Shown: positions 1-8,732, numbered from the stretch's first letter. The stretch: DNA of 64,000 nucleotides from Chitinophaga sancti (GCF_034087045.1 NZ_CP139247.1:4676001-4740000), one strand, 5' to 3'. Notes: generated by a model from the sequence alone, not told the origin. Translations and numbers: made by a program.

Positions 1-804
1 GGTACAATCCGTCCTGGTATACTGGAGGAATTGAATATACCTATAGAAAAGCGGTTGTACGAACTAAAGCATGCTTTAAATACGTTTCGGTGGCTGGATT
101 GTATTCAAGAGGAACAGCCTGTGATCATCGTTAATATTCCGGCGGCAAATCTTATTTATTTATCTAAAGATTCAGTCCTGTTCTACACGCGATGTATTGT
201 GGGCAAACCCGCTACGCCTACCACACCAATGGCCAGCAGCATACATGAGGTAATATTATTCCCATATTGGAATGTACCGCATAGCATCGCCGCAAATGAA
301 TTATTACCTGCTATTCAATCTGCACCACTTGACTACCTGGACTACGGTAATTACCAGGTGCTGGACAAAGCCGGCAGGGTATTAGATCCGTCCACCATCA
401 AATGGCAGCAGCTGAACAGCAGGAATTTTCCATACACATTACGGCAGCTGTTTGGATGTGACAATGCGCTGGGCATCATCAAACTCAATTTTTTTAGCCC
501 TTACAGCACCTATCTGCATGATACGCCCAATAAAAGCTACTTCATGTTCAACAGCCGGTATTTCAGTCATGGGTGTATCCGGGTAGAAGATGTAGATTCC
601 CTGGCAGAAATGCTGGAACCGGCATTACATCCGTTCCTTGCCAATGCTGCCACCAGGGTATGTGAATTAGCTACTGACAGCGGACAGCTGATCTTCCCCC
701 TGAAACATAAAATTCCACTATTTATTCTATATGAAGTAGCCTGGCCAGATGGAAAAGGGAAAGTCTGTTTTTATGACGACGTATACAATAAAATAAAACT
801 TTAA
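1..804 (+). CDS. L,D-transpeptidase (YkuD family), 5' end cut off
   Basis: The reading frame is open to the first base of the window, so the gene starts upstream; 267 residues are visible. Near the C-terminus is the YkuD catalytic signature SHGCIR, with the nucleophile Cys codon at 574-576. The visible start, GTIRPGILEELNIPIEKR, resembles the segment ahead of the catalytic domain in large YcbB-type enzymes, which make 3-3 peptidoglycan cross-links in the periplasm. The TTG at 31 is only an apparent start. pfkB follows after 10 bases, so the two are probably co-transcribed. Family assignment is secure; the exact substrate is inference. Confidence 0.85.
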   Translation, partial: GTIRPGILEELNIPIEKRLYELKHALNTFRWLDCIQEEQPVIIVNIPAANLIYLSKDSVLFYTRCIVGKPATPTTPMASSIHEVILFPYWNVPHSIAANELLPAIQSAPLDYLDYGNYQVLDKAGRVLDPSTIKWQQLNSRNFPYTLRQLFGCDNALGIIKLNFFSPYSTYLHDTPNKSYFMFNSRYFSHGCIRVEDVDSLAEMLEPALHPFLANAATRVCELATDSGQLIFPLKHKIPLFILYEVAWPDGKGKVCFYDDVYNKIKL

Positions 805-814
805 ACCCAGTGTT

Positions 815-1768
815 ATGAATCGTATCATCACCTTCACTTTTAATCCGGCAATTGACAAAAGTACCACTATTAACCACCTGGTACCTGAAAAGAAACTGGC
901 CTGTTCACCGCCTGTATTTGAGCCGGGTGGGGGAGGCGTAAATATTGCGAGGGCTATCAGGAACCTGGGTGGCCATGCTACCGCCGTTTATCTTTCCGGT
1001 GGGTATACCGGCCGTTTTTTTTCTTCTTTGATCGAAAAGGAACACCTGGATGCTATCAATGTTACCATCAGTGGCAAAACAAGGGAGAACCTCGTGGTAA
1101 TGGATGTGTCTACTAATCAGCAATACCGCTTCGGTATGCCAGGACCCACTGTCAGTGAAAAAGAATGGCAGCCCTGTCTTGAAATAATAGGTAAATGTGC
1201 AGCAGATGATTTTATCGTGGTAAGCGGTAGTTTGCCTCCCGGCATGCCGCCTGAAGTAATGGGAGAGATTGCCGGCATAGTTAAAAAAAGGAGAGCAAAA
1301 TTAATAGTAGATATATCAGGTGAGGCGCTGGTAAGTGCGCTGAAAGAAGGCGTATATCTTATCAAACCCAATCTCAACGAACTGGGATTGTTAATAGGCA
1401 ATTCTCGCCTTACAGAACAGGATGTGTATATGGCTTCCAGGCAAATCATTAACAGAGGCCAGAGCGCGGCTGTAGTGGTATCATTGGGTGCTGCCGGTGC
1501 TATACTGGTTACAAAAGATGAGCAGGTCATGATTCCTGCTCCGCTCGTGAAATCAGTGAGTACCGTAGGGGCTGGCGATGCAATGCTTGCAGGTATTGTA
1601 TATAAACTTTCAAAAGGTGCGGGATTTTTAGGCGCTGTACGGTATGGCATTGCCTGCGGAACGGCAGCCACACTGCACCCCGGAACGGCTTTGTGCCAGC
1701 CGGAAGATGTAGAGAAATTATTTCAGCAGGTATTGAACAATGCTACGGTGACCATGGCTGCATGGTGA
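815..1768 (+). CDS. pfkB: 6-phosphofructokinase 2 / 1-phosphofructokinase-family sugar kinase
   Basis: 317 residues, the normal length for PfkB-type (ribokinase-fold) phosphofructokinases. Close to the N-terminus is the glycine-rich FEPGGGGVNIARAI segment, almost as in E. coli PfkB. VSGSLPPG and the ATP-site motif STVGAGDAMLAG with its catalytic Asp are present, and the conserved KPNLNEL lies between them. It should phosphorylate fructose-6-phosphate (possibly other phosphosugars) in the cytoplasm. It follows the transpeptidase gene by 10 bases and precedes hsp20 and universal stress genes. A PfkB beside Hsp20 and universal stress proteins is also seen in the mycobacterial DosR regulon. Confidence 0.88.
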   Translation: MNRIITFTFNPAIDKSTTINHLVPEKKLACSPPVFEPGGGGVNIARAIRNLGGHATAVYLSGGYTGRFFSSLIEKEHLDAINVTISGKTRENLVVMDVSTNQQYRFGMPGPTVSEKEWQPCLEIIGKCAADDFIVVSGSLPPGMPPEVMGEIAGIVKKRRAKLIVDISGEALVSALKEGVYLIKPNLNELGLLIGNSRLTEQDVYMASRQIINRGQSAAVVVSLGAAGAILVTKDEQVMIPAPLVKSVSTVGAGDAMLAGIVYKLSKGAGFLGAVRYGIACGTAATLHPGTALCQPEDVEKLFQQVLNNATVTMAAW

Positions 1769-1898
1769 TGGAAATCACTATTTTTCGTACTTCGGATCAT
1801 TGTTTCCAGTGCCAGACAAGATGTAATTTCATATCGTAAACGACCCTGAAAATTTAGAAACTATAATAATCCCAATATTCTTCACAATTTTTAAAAAT

Positions 1899-1906
1899 AA
1901 GGAGGT
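1899..1906 (+). promoter_or_regulatory. Strong Shine-Dalgarno sequence before hsp20
   Basis: AAGGAGGT lies 4 bases before the ATG at 1911. It is unusual here: most starts in this window lack any such site, as is typical of Bacteroidota. It suggests very high or separately controlled translation of the small heat-shock protein. Confidence 0.7.
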
Positions 1907-1910
1907 AACT

Positions 1911-2345
1911 ATGTCTAAAGAATTAACTAAGGCAACTTCCATCCTGCCATCCGTATTCGATGATTATTTTAAACCCTGGAAGGATTTCTTTGATTTTAAT
2001 GGCGGCGGCAGAACATTTACCGCTACTGTTCCGGCAGTAAATATTGCAGAGGAAAAAGATCAGTTTAAGCTGACTGTGGCTGCTCCTGGTATGGATAAGG
2101 ACGATTTTAGGATCGATATTGATAATGATGTGCTGACTATCAGTGCTGAAAAAGAAGAATCTGAAGAAACTCCAGCCAGGCAGGAGTATAATTACAGCAG
2201 TTTTTCCCGGAGCTTCAGACTGCCTGCCAGTGTAGTCAAAGATAAAGTGGAAGCAAAATACAAAGATGGTATATTAAAATTATACCTGCCAAAGACTGAA
2301 GAGGCAAGGAAAGCTAATGGTGTACAACATGTAGCGATTCAGTAA
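1911..2345 (+). CDS. Hsp20/alpha-crystallin small heat-shock chaperone
   Basis: 144 residues. The alpha-crystallin domain covers about residues 38-140, with the typical VAAPGMDKDDF and DGILKLYLPK segments; the latter contains the G-x-L motif near the C-terminal extension. It should bind unfolding proteins as an ATP-independent holdase in the cytoplasm. It sits 142 bases after pfkB and is followed by two universal stress genes and PEP synthase on the same strand. It has a strong ribosome-binding site. No FNR-like palindrome was found in the gap before it, so it may depend on upstream transcription or another promoter. Confidence 0.93.
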   Translation: MSKELTKATSILPSVFDDYFKPWKDFFDFNGGGRTFTATVPAVNIAEEKDQFKLTVAAPGMDKDDFRIDIDNDVLTISAEKEESEETPARQEYNYSSFSRSFRLPASVVKDKVEAKYKDGILKLYLPKTEEARKANGVQHVAIQ

Positions 2346-2356
2346 TGTATTCATGG

Positions 2357-2380
2357 TGTCAGCCCTTCACAGGGCTGACA
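2357..2380 (+). terminator. Perfect 10-bp hairpin between hsp20 and the first usp gene
   Basis: Arms TGTCAGCCCT and AGGGCTGACA enclose a 4-base loop just after the hsp20 stop codon. The T-tract is weak (TCTTTAT), so it may be a partial terminator or an mRNA-stabilising 3' end that sets different levels for hsp20 and the genes after it. Confidence 0.55.
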
Positions 2381-2404
2381 TCTTTATCCGAAATCCTCAT
2401 TGTT

Positions 2405-3235
2405 ATGAAAAAGATTTTGTATGTAACAGATGCGCTTAACCTGCATCTTGAAAACCTGGAATTTGCAGGGTATATCTGTGGACTGGCCCAATCGAAGCTT
2501 CTTGCTGTTTTTCTTGAAAACGATGAATTAGAAATGCGTACAGAGAGTATGATAAGAACTGCTGCTGTCAATGCCGGGCTCAATGTGACAGAAGAAACTT
2601 TGTCGCTGAAGCAACATACCTGTGATACAAATATTCAACGCTTCAAAACTGCCTGCGAAACTAAAGGCATTGATTGTGCCGTGCACCGGGATCGTGGCAA
2701 TCCCCTGGCTGAAATAATCCTGGAAAGCAGGTATGCCGATCTGTTGCTCCTGGATGTCACTACTACCTTCAGCGCGAATAACGAAGGTACACCCACCGAT
2801 TTTGTGAAAGATGTCATGAGCAATGCTGAATGCCCTGTTATGCTCATACCGGAAAGTTTTAACGGCGTCGGGGAAATCGTATTCACTTACGATGGTAAGC
2901 CATCTTCTATTCATGCTATTAAACAATTTACCTACCTCTTCCCCCAACTCAAAGAACTCAAAACTGTGGTAGTGAGCGTGAACCCTGAAGAAGTAAGTCC
3001 TGAAGAACGCTATAAATTCAGGGAATGGATGCATGCTCATTACAATTACCTCGACTTTCTCTCTTCAGAAGGAAATGTAAAAATGGGACTCGTGGAATTA
3101 TTGCTTGACAGGAATAAATCCATCGTAGTAATGGGCGCTTACGGACGGAGTATGATTTCAAATTTCTTTAGTCCCAGTCATGCTAACCCGGTTATTAAAG
3201 TGATTAGTCAGGCAGTGTTTATTGCTCACAATTGA
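2405..3235 (+). CDS. Universal stress protein, tandem UspA domains
   Basis: 276 residues from the ATG at 2405; the upstream in-frame ATG at 2345 would place the 2357-2380 hairpin inside the coding region. Two Usp domains (about 1-145 and 150-276). The second ends with MGAYGRSMISNFFSPS, similar to the nucleotide-binding G-x2-G loop of ATP-binding Usp proteins. Usp proteins act in survival of starvation, hypoxia or oxidative stress, usually without a defined reaction. The next usp gene starts 10 bases later, so an operon is likely. It is one of four tandem-domain Usp genes in the first 18 kb. Confidence 0.88.
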   Translation: MKKILYVTDALNLHLENLEFAGYICGLAQSKLLAVFLENDELEMRTESMIRTAAVNAGLNVTEETLSLKQHTCDTNIQRFKTACETKGIDCAVHRDRGNPLAEIILESRYADLLLLDVTTTFSANNEGTPTDFVKDVMSNAECPVMLIPESFNGVGEIVFTYDGKPSSIHAIKQFTYLFPQLKELKTVVVSVNPEEVSPEERYKFREWMHAHYNYLDFLSSEGNVKMGLVELLLDRNKSIVVMGAYGRSMISNFFSPSHANPVIKVISQAVFIAHN

Positions 3236-3245
3236 ATTGTTGGTT

Positions 3246-4085
3246 ATGAAAAAGATACTGGCTGTTTTTGATGGCTTAAAGTTCTCAGACAGCACCCTGA
3301 AATATGCTGTGAAAATGGGCATTCAACACAATGCCATGATCACAGGTGTTTTCCTGGAAGATATGACGTATTCAAGCCGTGGCATCTACCAGTTGTACAG
3401 TGAAAAAGAATATGCCCTGGATAGTGTTAAACATCTTGTAGCAGAAGACCGGCATGAGCGGGATGCGGCTGTAGACCGGTTTGAAAATGCCTGTAAAGAT
3501 GCAGGGATCGCCTACATGGTGCACCGGGATAAACAACTGGCAGTACGCGATCTGCTAAAGGAGAGCCGTTATGCAGATCTGTTGCTCATTGATGCCAGCG
3601 AATCTATGACCAGGTATACAGAAGAATCTCCTACTCACTTTGTAAGGGAAATTCTGGCAGGTACCAGGTGCCCGGTTTTATTATTGCCCAGGCATTTTAC
3701 AGATATCAGGAGAGTATACTGGTTGCATGATGGGTCACCTGTTTCGATATATGCGTTCAAAATGTTTAATTATATTCTACCTGTTCTGAGTGAACTGCCT
3801 TTGGATGTGCTTTCAGCAAAGATGCCTGGCGAGGAAGGAATAGAGGCAGACAAATTGCTGATTAAAGAACTGGTATCCCTGCATGCCCCACATGCCGGTT
3901 TTATATCTCTTACAGGCCAGCCGGATTTGGAAATCCCCCTGTTCCTCCGAAAACAGGATAAAGAATCCCTGTTAATTTTAGGCGCTTACCAGCGAAATGC
4001 ATTATCCATGCTTTTCAAAGCAAGTATGGCAGATCTATTGGTTAAGGAACATCAATGGCCACTTTTTATCGCTCACAATAAATAG
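3246..4085 (+). CDS. Universal stress protein, tandem UspA domains
   Basis: 279 residues from MKKILAVFDG, the usual Usp first strand; an in-frame start at 3222 would overlap the preceding gene. Two Usp domains. It is a close paralogue of the protein at 17214-17993: the last 38 residues, which include LGAYQRNALSMLF and EHQWPLFIAHNK, are nearly identical in the two. The loop has LGAYQRN where ATP-binding members have a second Gly, so nucleotide binding is uncertain. PEP synthase begins 7 bases downstream. Confidence 0.88.
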   Translation: MKKILAVFDGLKFSDSTLKYAVKMGIQHNAMITGVFLEDMTYSSRGIYQLYSEKEYALDSVKHLVAEDRHERDAAVDRFENACKDAGIAYMVHRDKQLAVRDLLKESRYADLLLIDASESMTRYTEESPTHFVREILAGTRCPVLLLPRHFTDIRRVYWLHDGSPVSIYAFKMFNYILPVLSELPLDVLSAKMPGEEGIEADKLLIKELVSLHAPHAGFISLTGQPDLEIPLFLRKQDKESLLILGAYQRNALSMLFKASMADLLVKEHQWPLFIAHNK

Positions 4086-4092
4086 CAAAGAG

Positions 4093-6456
4093 ATGGAAAG
4101 CTTTATTATGCATTTTTCAGGTATAGGGTTAAAGGATGTACCGGAGGTGGGAGGTAAAAATGCCTCACTCGGGGAGTTATACAATGCATTTCGCCAGGAA
4201 GGTATTAACGTACCGGATGGTTTTGCTACCAACGCTTTTGCATTCTGGTCCTTTCTCGATTATAATAATTTGTGGGAACCCCTGCAGCAGCTGATGATGG
4301 AGTTGGACCGGAAGGGTTGGACCAACCTGGCAGAAAAAGGTGAGGCGGCAAGAAAAATGATCCTCAGGGCTAACCTGCCGGAGGAGGTAGTCATTGACAT
4401 TCTGGGTGCATACCGCCATCTATGCGGAAATGAGAGTAAAGCGGTGGCGGTGAGAAGCAGTGCTACTGCTGAAGATCTTCCCAATGCAAGTTTCGCGGGG
4501 CAGCATGAATCATTTTTAAATATCAGGGGTGAAGATGACCTTATCAAAGCAATTATAAAGTGTTATGCTTCCCTGTATACAGACAGAGCTATCAAATATC
4601 GGGAAGATAATGGTTTTAAACATGAAAAGGTGGCATTGTCTGTGGGCGTACAACTCATGGTCAGGTCTGATCTGGCTGCATCCGGTGTCTGCTTTACGCT
4701 GGAGCCTGATTCTGGGTTCAGGGATATCGTATTAATAAGTGGTATCTGGGGATTGGGTGAAAACATTGTACAGGGTACTGTGGTACCCGATGAGTACTTT
4801 GTGTTCAAACCCACGCGCGCCATTATCCGGAAGAATATAGGGAGCAAAGATAAGATGCTTTGTTTTGCAGAAAATGGCGGGGCACTGGAAAATATACCGG
4901 TGTCTACAGCCAGACAGCAGGAAATGGTGCTCACTGACAAAGAAATATCACAACTGGCCGACTGGGCCATCAAAATAGAAGAACATTACGGCCGGCCAAT
5001 GGATATAGAATGGGCAAAAGATGGTATTGATGGTAAGCTGTACATTGTACAGGCACGTCCGGAAACCGTCCATTCCCGCCAAAAGAAAAGATATTTATCT
5101 GCCTGGCACCTGGAAAAGAAAGGAAATATCCTGGCCCAGGGACTTGCCATTGGCAATAAAGTGGTAGCCGGGAAAGCCCGTTTATTATCTTCACCTGCCG
5201 ATGCGTGGCAGATAAAAACTGGCGATATCGTAGTCACCAATACCACCAGCCCTGACTGGGACCCCGTTTTTAAGAAAGCCGGCGCACTGCTCACCAACAC
5301 CGGCGGGCGCACCAGTCATGCTGCCATCGTAGCCCGCGAAACTGGCATCGCGGCCATTGTAGGATGTAAAGATGTCACCACTATTATCCGGGATGGGCAG
5401 GACATCACTGTATCCTGTTGCGAAGGAGATACGGGATTTGTTTATGAGGGTATCCTGCCATTCCATGAAGAGAAACAGGACCTGGAGAGTATTACCATTC
5501 CTGAAACTGTATTACCTATGCTTATTATCAGCGACCCGGCCCAGGCTTTCAGGTTGTCCTTTTATCCAAATGCCGGTGTAGGATTGCTGCGGATGGAATT
5601 TATTATTGCATCCTTTATAGGAGTACATCCTATGGCACTGGTAAAGTATAATGAATTGAAAGACCAGGCAGCCCGCGAAAAGATCGAACAACTCACTGCC
5701 GCCTATCCGGATAAAACTTCTTATTTTATAGATCGCCTGTCACAGGGTATTGCCACGATTGCAGCAGCCTTTTACCCCAAGCAGGTCATCGTACGCATGA
5801 GTGATTTTAAAACAAATGAATATGCTGCACTGTTAGGCGGAAAACAGTTTGAGCCGGTAGAACCTAATCCTATGCTCGGATTCAGGGGCGCATCCAGGTA
5901 TTGTCATGATCTATATAAAGATGGCTTCAAACTTGAATGTGCTGCCATCAAAAAAGTAAGAGATGAAATGGGCTTTACGAATGTGAAAGTGATGATCCCA
6001 TTCTGCCGTACGGTAGAAGAAGGGGAGAGGGTACTGGAATATATGGCTGAGTTAGGCCTTAAGAGGGGTCAAAACGGGCTTGAAGTATATGTGATGATAG
6101 AAATACCGTCCAATGTAATTATGGCTGAAAAACTGGCCGCTATATTCGATGGTTTCTCCATAGGGTCCAATGACCTTACCCAACTTGTATTGGGAATAGA
6201 CAGAGATGCCACCCTGATAGCTGACCTGTTCAATGAAAAAGATCCGGCTGTGCTTAAAATGATCGGTGAAACTATCCGGAAAGCGCATGAAAAAATTGTA
6301 CCTGTTGGCTTTTGTGGTCAGGCTGCCAGCGACTTCCCCGAAATTGCTCTTTTCCTGGTAAAGAATGGTATCACCAGCATTTCATATATGCCGGATGCCA
6401 TTTTGAAAGGAATCGAACAAATTAATCAGGCTTGTATTCCGGAACAAATGTTGTGA
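4093..6456 (+). CDS. ppsA: Phosphoenolpyruvate synthase (pyruvate, water dikinase)
   Basis: 787 residues from the ATG at 4093, the normal length; a longer frame overlaps the usp gene. It converts pyruvate and ATP to PEP, AMP and phosphate for gluconeogenesis. The N-terminal ATP-grasp domain has VGGKNASLGEL and AVRSSATAEDLPNASFAGQ. The swivelling phosphohistidine domain has GGRTSHAAI with His409. The C-terminal PEP-binding barrel has LGFRGASRY, SIGSNDLTQL and the catalytic Cys741 in GFCGQ. It ends the pfkB-hsp20-usp-usp cluster. Having a gluconeogenic enzyme beside PfkB in one stress cluster suggests control of glycolytic flux direction, which is inference. Confidence 0.92.
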   Translation: MESFIMHFSGIGLKDVPEVGGKNASLGELYNAFRQEGINVPDGFATNAFAFWSFLDYNNLWEPLQQLMMELDRKGWTNLAEKGEAARKMILRANLPEEVVIDILGAYRHLCGNESKAVAVRSSATAEDLPNASFAGQHESFLNIRGEDDLIKAIIKCYASLYTDRAIKYREDNGFKHEKVALSVGVQLMVRSDLAASGVCFTLEPDSGFRDIVLISGIWGLGENIVQGTVVPDEYFVFKPTRAIIRKNIGSKDKMLCFAENGGALENIPVSTARQQEMVLTDKEISQLADWAIKIEEHYGRPMDIEWAKDGIDGKLYIVQARPETVHSRQKKRYLSAWHLEKKGNILAQGLAIGNKVVAGKARLLSSPADAWQIKTGDIVVTNTTSPDWDPVFKKAGALLTNTGGRTSHAAIVARETGIAAIVGCKDVTTIIRDGQDITVSCCEGDTGFVYEGILPFHEEKQDLESITIPETVLPMLIISDPAQAFRLSFYPNAGVGLLRMEFIIASFIGVHPMALVKYNELKDQAAREKIEQLTAAYPDKTSYFIDRLSQGIATIAAAFYPKQVIVRMSDFKTNEYAALLGGKQFEPVEPNPMLGFRGASRYCHDLYKDGFKLECAAIKKVRDEMGFTNVKVMIPFCRTVEEGERVLEYMAELGLKRGQNGLEVYVMIEIPSNVIMAEKLAAIFDGFSIGSNDLTQLVLGIDRDATLIADLFNEKDPAVLKMIGETIRKAHEKIVPVGFCGQAASDFPEIALFLVKNGITSISYMPDAILKGIEQINQACIPEQML

Positions 6457-6486
6457 TGTCATAATTTCCATTTCACTCAATTTTTT

Positions 6487-6527
6487 AAAAAGCTGTTTCA
6501 ACCTTATCATTGAAGCAGCTTTTTTTT
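6487..6527. terminator. Bidirectional intrinsic terminator between ppsA and the HdeD-like gene
   Basis: Stem AGCTGTTTCAA / TTGAAGCAGCT (one mismatch) with A4 before it and T7 after it. It lies between convergent genes, so it can serve both strands. Confidence 0.8.
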
Positions 6528-7086
6528 ATCCGGGAATTTCTATTCTTTTCAGCCGGAAAGAAAACATAAGCATGAACAATCCAATCCCCCAAAATGCCAT
6601 TCCTGTGAACGTAGCGATACTAAATTCCATTATATTAGGATCCCATATCACCAAAAAGGAAAAGATAAGTGATAAAATACTTATCATAAATAGCCACATC
6701 CAGCTAACTCCGTTATATAATCTCAAACTGAATGACAATCCCATCATCATGATGGACCGAAATATCAGGGAGATGGCCAGCAGGTAAGCAAGACCATGAA
6801 TGGATAGTTCCGGGTAAATGATGACTCCAATGAATAGGTCTGTGACACCCCCTGCAATCCGCCAGCTCCGGCTCTCAAGAAATTCTTCTACCAGAATTCC
6901 CATTGTGATTTCTGTAATTCCATTAATGATAAATGTGATACTGAAAATCACGCTTAGGATATAATATGCCTTGAAAGGTAATAAGATCATCCCTGCTCCT
7001 GCAAGCATAAAAAGAATGCCGATAGTAAATGAAAGCCCCCAATAACGCCTGAAGCGACGCTGTGTGTGTGATAATGAATGATTCAT
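6526..7086 (-). CDS. HdeD-like (DUF308) membrane protein
   Basis: 186 residues with about six hydrophobic segments, such as GLSFTIGILFMLAGAGMIL and YYILSVIFSITFIINGITEI; the repeated three-helix pattern and basic N-terminus fit the HdeD/DUF308 family. E. coli HdeD supports acid resistance, but family members are otherwise poorly understood. It is convergent with ppsA and shares its terminator. Its promoter should lie within 7087-7300. Confidence 0.8.
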   Translation of the reverse strand: MNHSLSHTQRRFRRYWGLSFTIGILFMLAGAGMILLPFKAYYILSVIFSITFIINGITEITMGILVEEFLESRSWRIAGGVTDLFIGVIIYPELSIHGLAYLLAISLIFRSIMMMGLSFSLRLYNGVSWMWLFMISILSLIFSFLVIWDPNIMEFSIATFTGMAFWGIGLFMLMFSFRLKRIEIPG

Positions 7087-7316
7087 GGTAATGGTTTTTA
7101 ATAGTTATGAAGATCTGTTTACACCTAACAACGCATATAAAGGTGTTCCTGACCGGCAGGTTCAGCCAGCAATCAACCCCTTGGGTCAGCACCTGCGGAT
7201 AAGTAGTCCGGTCCGGATATTTCGTGATTCAGGTATGTCATGGCCAGGGTGTATTTATTGTTATTAAATTATAACAGCGTTGAAAAAAATAAAATGATAT
7301 TGGCGGTCATGATTTA

Positions 7317-7330
7317 TTGAGTTTGGTCAT
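7317..7330. promoter_or_regulatory. FNR/CRP-like box (TTGAG-N4-GTCAT)
   Basis: TTGAGTTTGGTCAT matches the core TTGA-N6-TCA(A) with one mismatch. It lies 31 bp (centre to centre, about three helical turns) upstream of the box at 7348-7361, on the same face of the DNA. Confidence 0.45.
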
Positions 7331-7347
7331 ACATTAAAATTGTATGA

Positions 7348-7390
7348 TTGACGAGTGTTAATGTTTTTGAAGGCGCTCTTTATTAATTTG
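7348..7390 (+). promoter_or_regulatory. FNR/CRP-like box with -7 element (promoter of leader or small RNA and alcohol dehydrogenase)
   Basis: Box TTGACGAGTGTTAA at 7348-7361 is followed by AATGTT-type sequence as at 8663 and 9720. The -7-like box TTAATTTG begins at 7383, 35 bases from the box start. A regulator centred at -41.5 would put the RNA start near 7396. The same layout is seen at 8663, 9720 and 15229. Confidence 0.6.
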
Positions 7391-7494
7391 CTATCGTAAT
7401 ACTTCATGAAGATGTGAAGTATGCAGTCGATAACAGCAATCTGGTATATAAGATGATATGAATGCGGGTGGATTAATCCACCTGCTTAATTTTT
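7390..7494 (+). ncRNA. Candidate small RNA or structured 5' leader
   Basis: Starting near the predicted RNA start (about 7396) is an extended hairpin 7390-7434: inner arms ATACTTCA / TGAAGTAT around an 8-base loop, and outer arms TATCG / CGATA. A second hairpin, 7464-7485, has the perfect core GGTGGATTAATCCACC and is followed by TTAATTTTT, like a terminator. The product would be about 100 nt. The alternative is a long structured leader of the alcohol dehydrogenase mRNA with an attenuator. No known RNA family was recognised. Confidence 0.35.
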
Positions 7495-7527
7495 AATAAT
7501 CCTTATTGAAGTAGACATATAAGTATG

Positions 7528-7580
7528 GTTTTTTTTAAACTTGAACATGCAGGCAGAATATTCTGCCTGCTTATTTATGG
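7528..7580 (+). repeat. Terminator-like palindrome element, copy 1
   Basis: A perfect palindrome with 11-base arms (GCAGGCAGAAT) at 7549-7570 is preceded by GGTTTTTTTTAAACTTG. The whole stretch resembles 9585-9632, where it acts as the terminator of a BON gene. Here it sits just upstream of the alcohol dehydrogenase start, so it could terminate or attenuate transcription from 7348. Confidence 0.6.
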
Positions 7581-7603
7581 ATAATGATTTCAAAATTACA
7601 GGT

Positions 7604-8599
7604 ATGAATCAGATGAAGGCTATGGTGCTCCGGAGGGTGGGCACTCCACTGGTTCCCACAGTGATGGACATGCCCGTTCCGGGAGATAGTCAGGTGCTTT
7701 TAAAAGTGATCGCCTGCGGTATATGTAGGACTGATCTGCATATAGTGGATGGGGAGCTGGCACATCCGAAATTACCTCTTATACCTGGTCATGAGATTAT
7801 AGGTATGGTAATCCAGGTGGGGAAAAGTGTAAGGTCATTTGCTGTTGGAGACATTGTCGGTGTACCATGGCTGGCGTATACCTGTAATGAATGCAGGTAT
7901 TGTAAACGACACCAGGAGAATTTATGTATACATGCAATGTTTACCGGATATACAATGAATGGAGGTTATGCTGAGTATACAGTGGCCTATGAGCAATATT
8001 GTTTCCACATGCCGGCTATGTATGCGAATGGGTCTGGTGCGCCTTTACTCTGTGCAGGGTTTATAGGCTTCCGCGCATGGAATATGATCCGTGACAATGC
8101 GGAGAATATTGGCATTTATGGTTTTGGGGCAGCGGCTCATATTCTTACACAAATTGCAGTATTTAAAAAGAAAAATATCTACGCATTTACTAAACCTGGT
8201 GATATCCTTTCACAAATGTTTGCACTGGATAATGGTGCAAAATGGGCGGGTGATTCCACCGGTAAAGCCCCCGTTCAGCTGGATGCTGCCATTATATTTG
8301 CAACAGACGGAGCATTGATCCCTTTAGCTTTGCTGAACCTGGATAAGGGGGGACAGTTGATTTGCGGAGGCATACATATGAGTAATATACCATCTTTCCC
8401 ATATAGTCACCTTTGGGAAGAAAGAGCGATTCAATCCGTCGCGAATTTAACCCGGCAGGATGGAGAATTGTTATTGCAGGTAGCACCACAGGTGCCTGTT
8501 AAAACTACCGTACAGCTGTATAAACTGGAAGAAGCGAATGAAGCGCTGAGTGACCTCAGGTCTGGAAAAATCAATGGTGCTGCAGTGCTTGTATTATAA
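7604..8599 (+). CDS. Zinc-dependent alcohol dehydrogenase (AdhA/MDR family)
   Basis: 331 residues from the ATG at 7604 (7613 is an alternative); longer frames would run through the palindrome at 7549-7570. Catalytic zinc ligands are seen in ACGICRTDLH (Cys41) and GHEIIG (His63-Glu64). The structural zinc cluster is CNECRYCKRHQENLC, with Cys94, 97, 100 and 108. The Rossmann glycine motif is GIYGFGAAAH. It should interconvert alcohols and aldehydes with NAD(P). Similar enzymes are under Anr control in pseudomonads, and here too FNR-like boxes lie upstream. The chemistry is well supported; the substrate is unknown. Confidence 0.88.
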   Translation: MNQMKAMVLRRVGTPLVPTVMDMPVPGDSQVLLKVIACGICRTDLHIVDGELAHPKLPLIPGHEIIGMVIQVGKSVRSFAVGDIVGVPWLAYTCNECRYCKRHQENLCIHAMFTGYTMNGGYAEYTVAYEQYCFHMPAMYANGSGAPLLCAGFIGFRAWNMIRDNAENIGIYGFGAAAHILTQIAVFKKKNIYAFTKPGDILSQMFALDNGAKWAGDSTGKAPVQLDAAIIFATDGALIPLALLNLDKGGQLICGGIHMSNIPSFPYSHLWEERAIQSVANLTRQDGELLLQVAPQVPVKTTVQLYKLEEANEALSDLRSGKINGAAVLVL

Positions 8600-8662
8600 A
8601 TGAAAATGGGATTTATCCGAAGTATATTCCACCCTGTATATGTACGAAAGTCAATAAATAAA

Positions 8663-8706
8663 TTGAGAGATGTCAATGTTGTAATTTTTCATTTCTGTTA
8701 CCTTTA
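8663..8706 (+). promoter_or_regulatory. FNR/CRP-like box with -7 element before the small membrane protein gene
   Basis: Box TTGAGAGATGTCAA (8663-8676), with perfect TTGA and TCAA half-site cores, is followed by TACCTTTA at 8699-8706 (7 of 8 to TAnnTTTG). The -7 box begins 36 bases after the box start. The predicted RNA start is near 8711, 22 bases before the ATG at 8733. Confidence 0.65.
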
Positions 8707-8732
8707 ATATTATTCACCTAAACTCCCCAAAT

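Larger units (their letters stand above)
7087..7603. other. Intergenic control region between HdeD-like and alcohol dehydrogenase genes
   Basis: 517 bases with no convincing protein gene. The left 200 bases hold no motif that I recognise. The right part holds two FNR-like palindromes (7317-7330 and 7348-7361), a -7-like box, and three successive hairpins (7390-7434, 7464-7485 and 7549-7570). These are listed separately. Confidence 0.8.

Noticed and set aside
1769..1910. An FNR-like box in front of hsp20
   Set aside because: I looked for TTGA-N6-TCAA with up to two mismatches and found none; hsp20 may not belong to the palindrome set.
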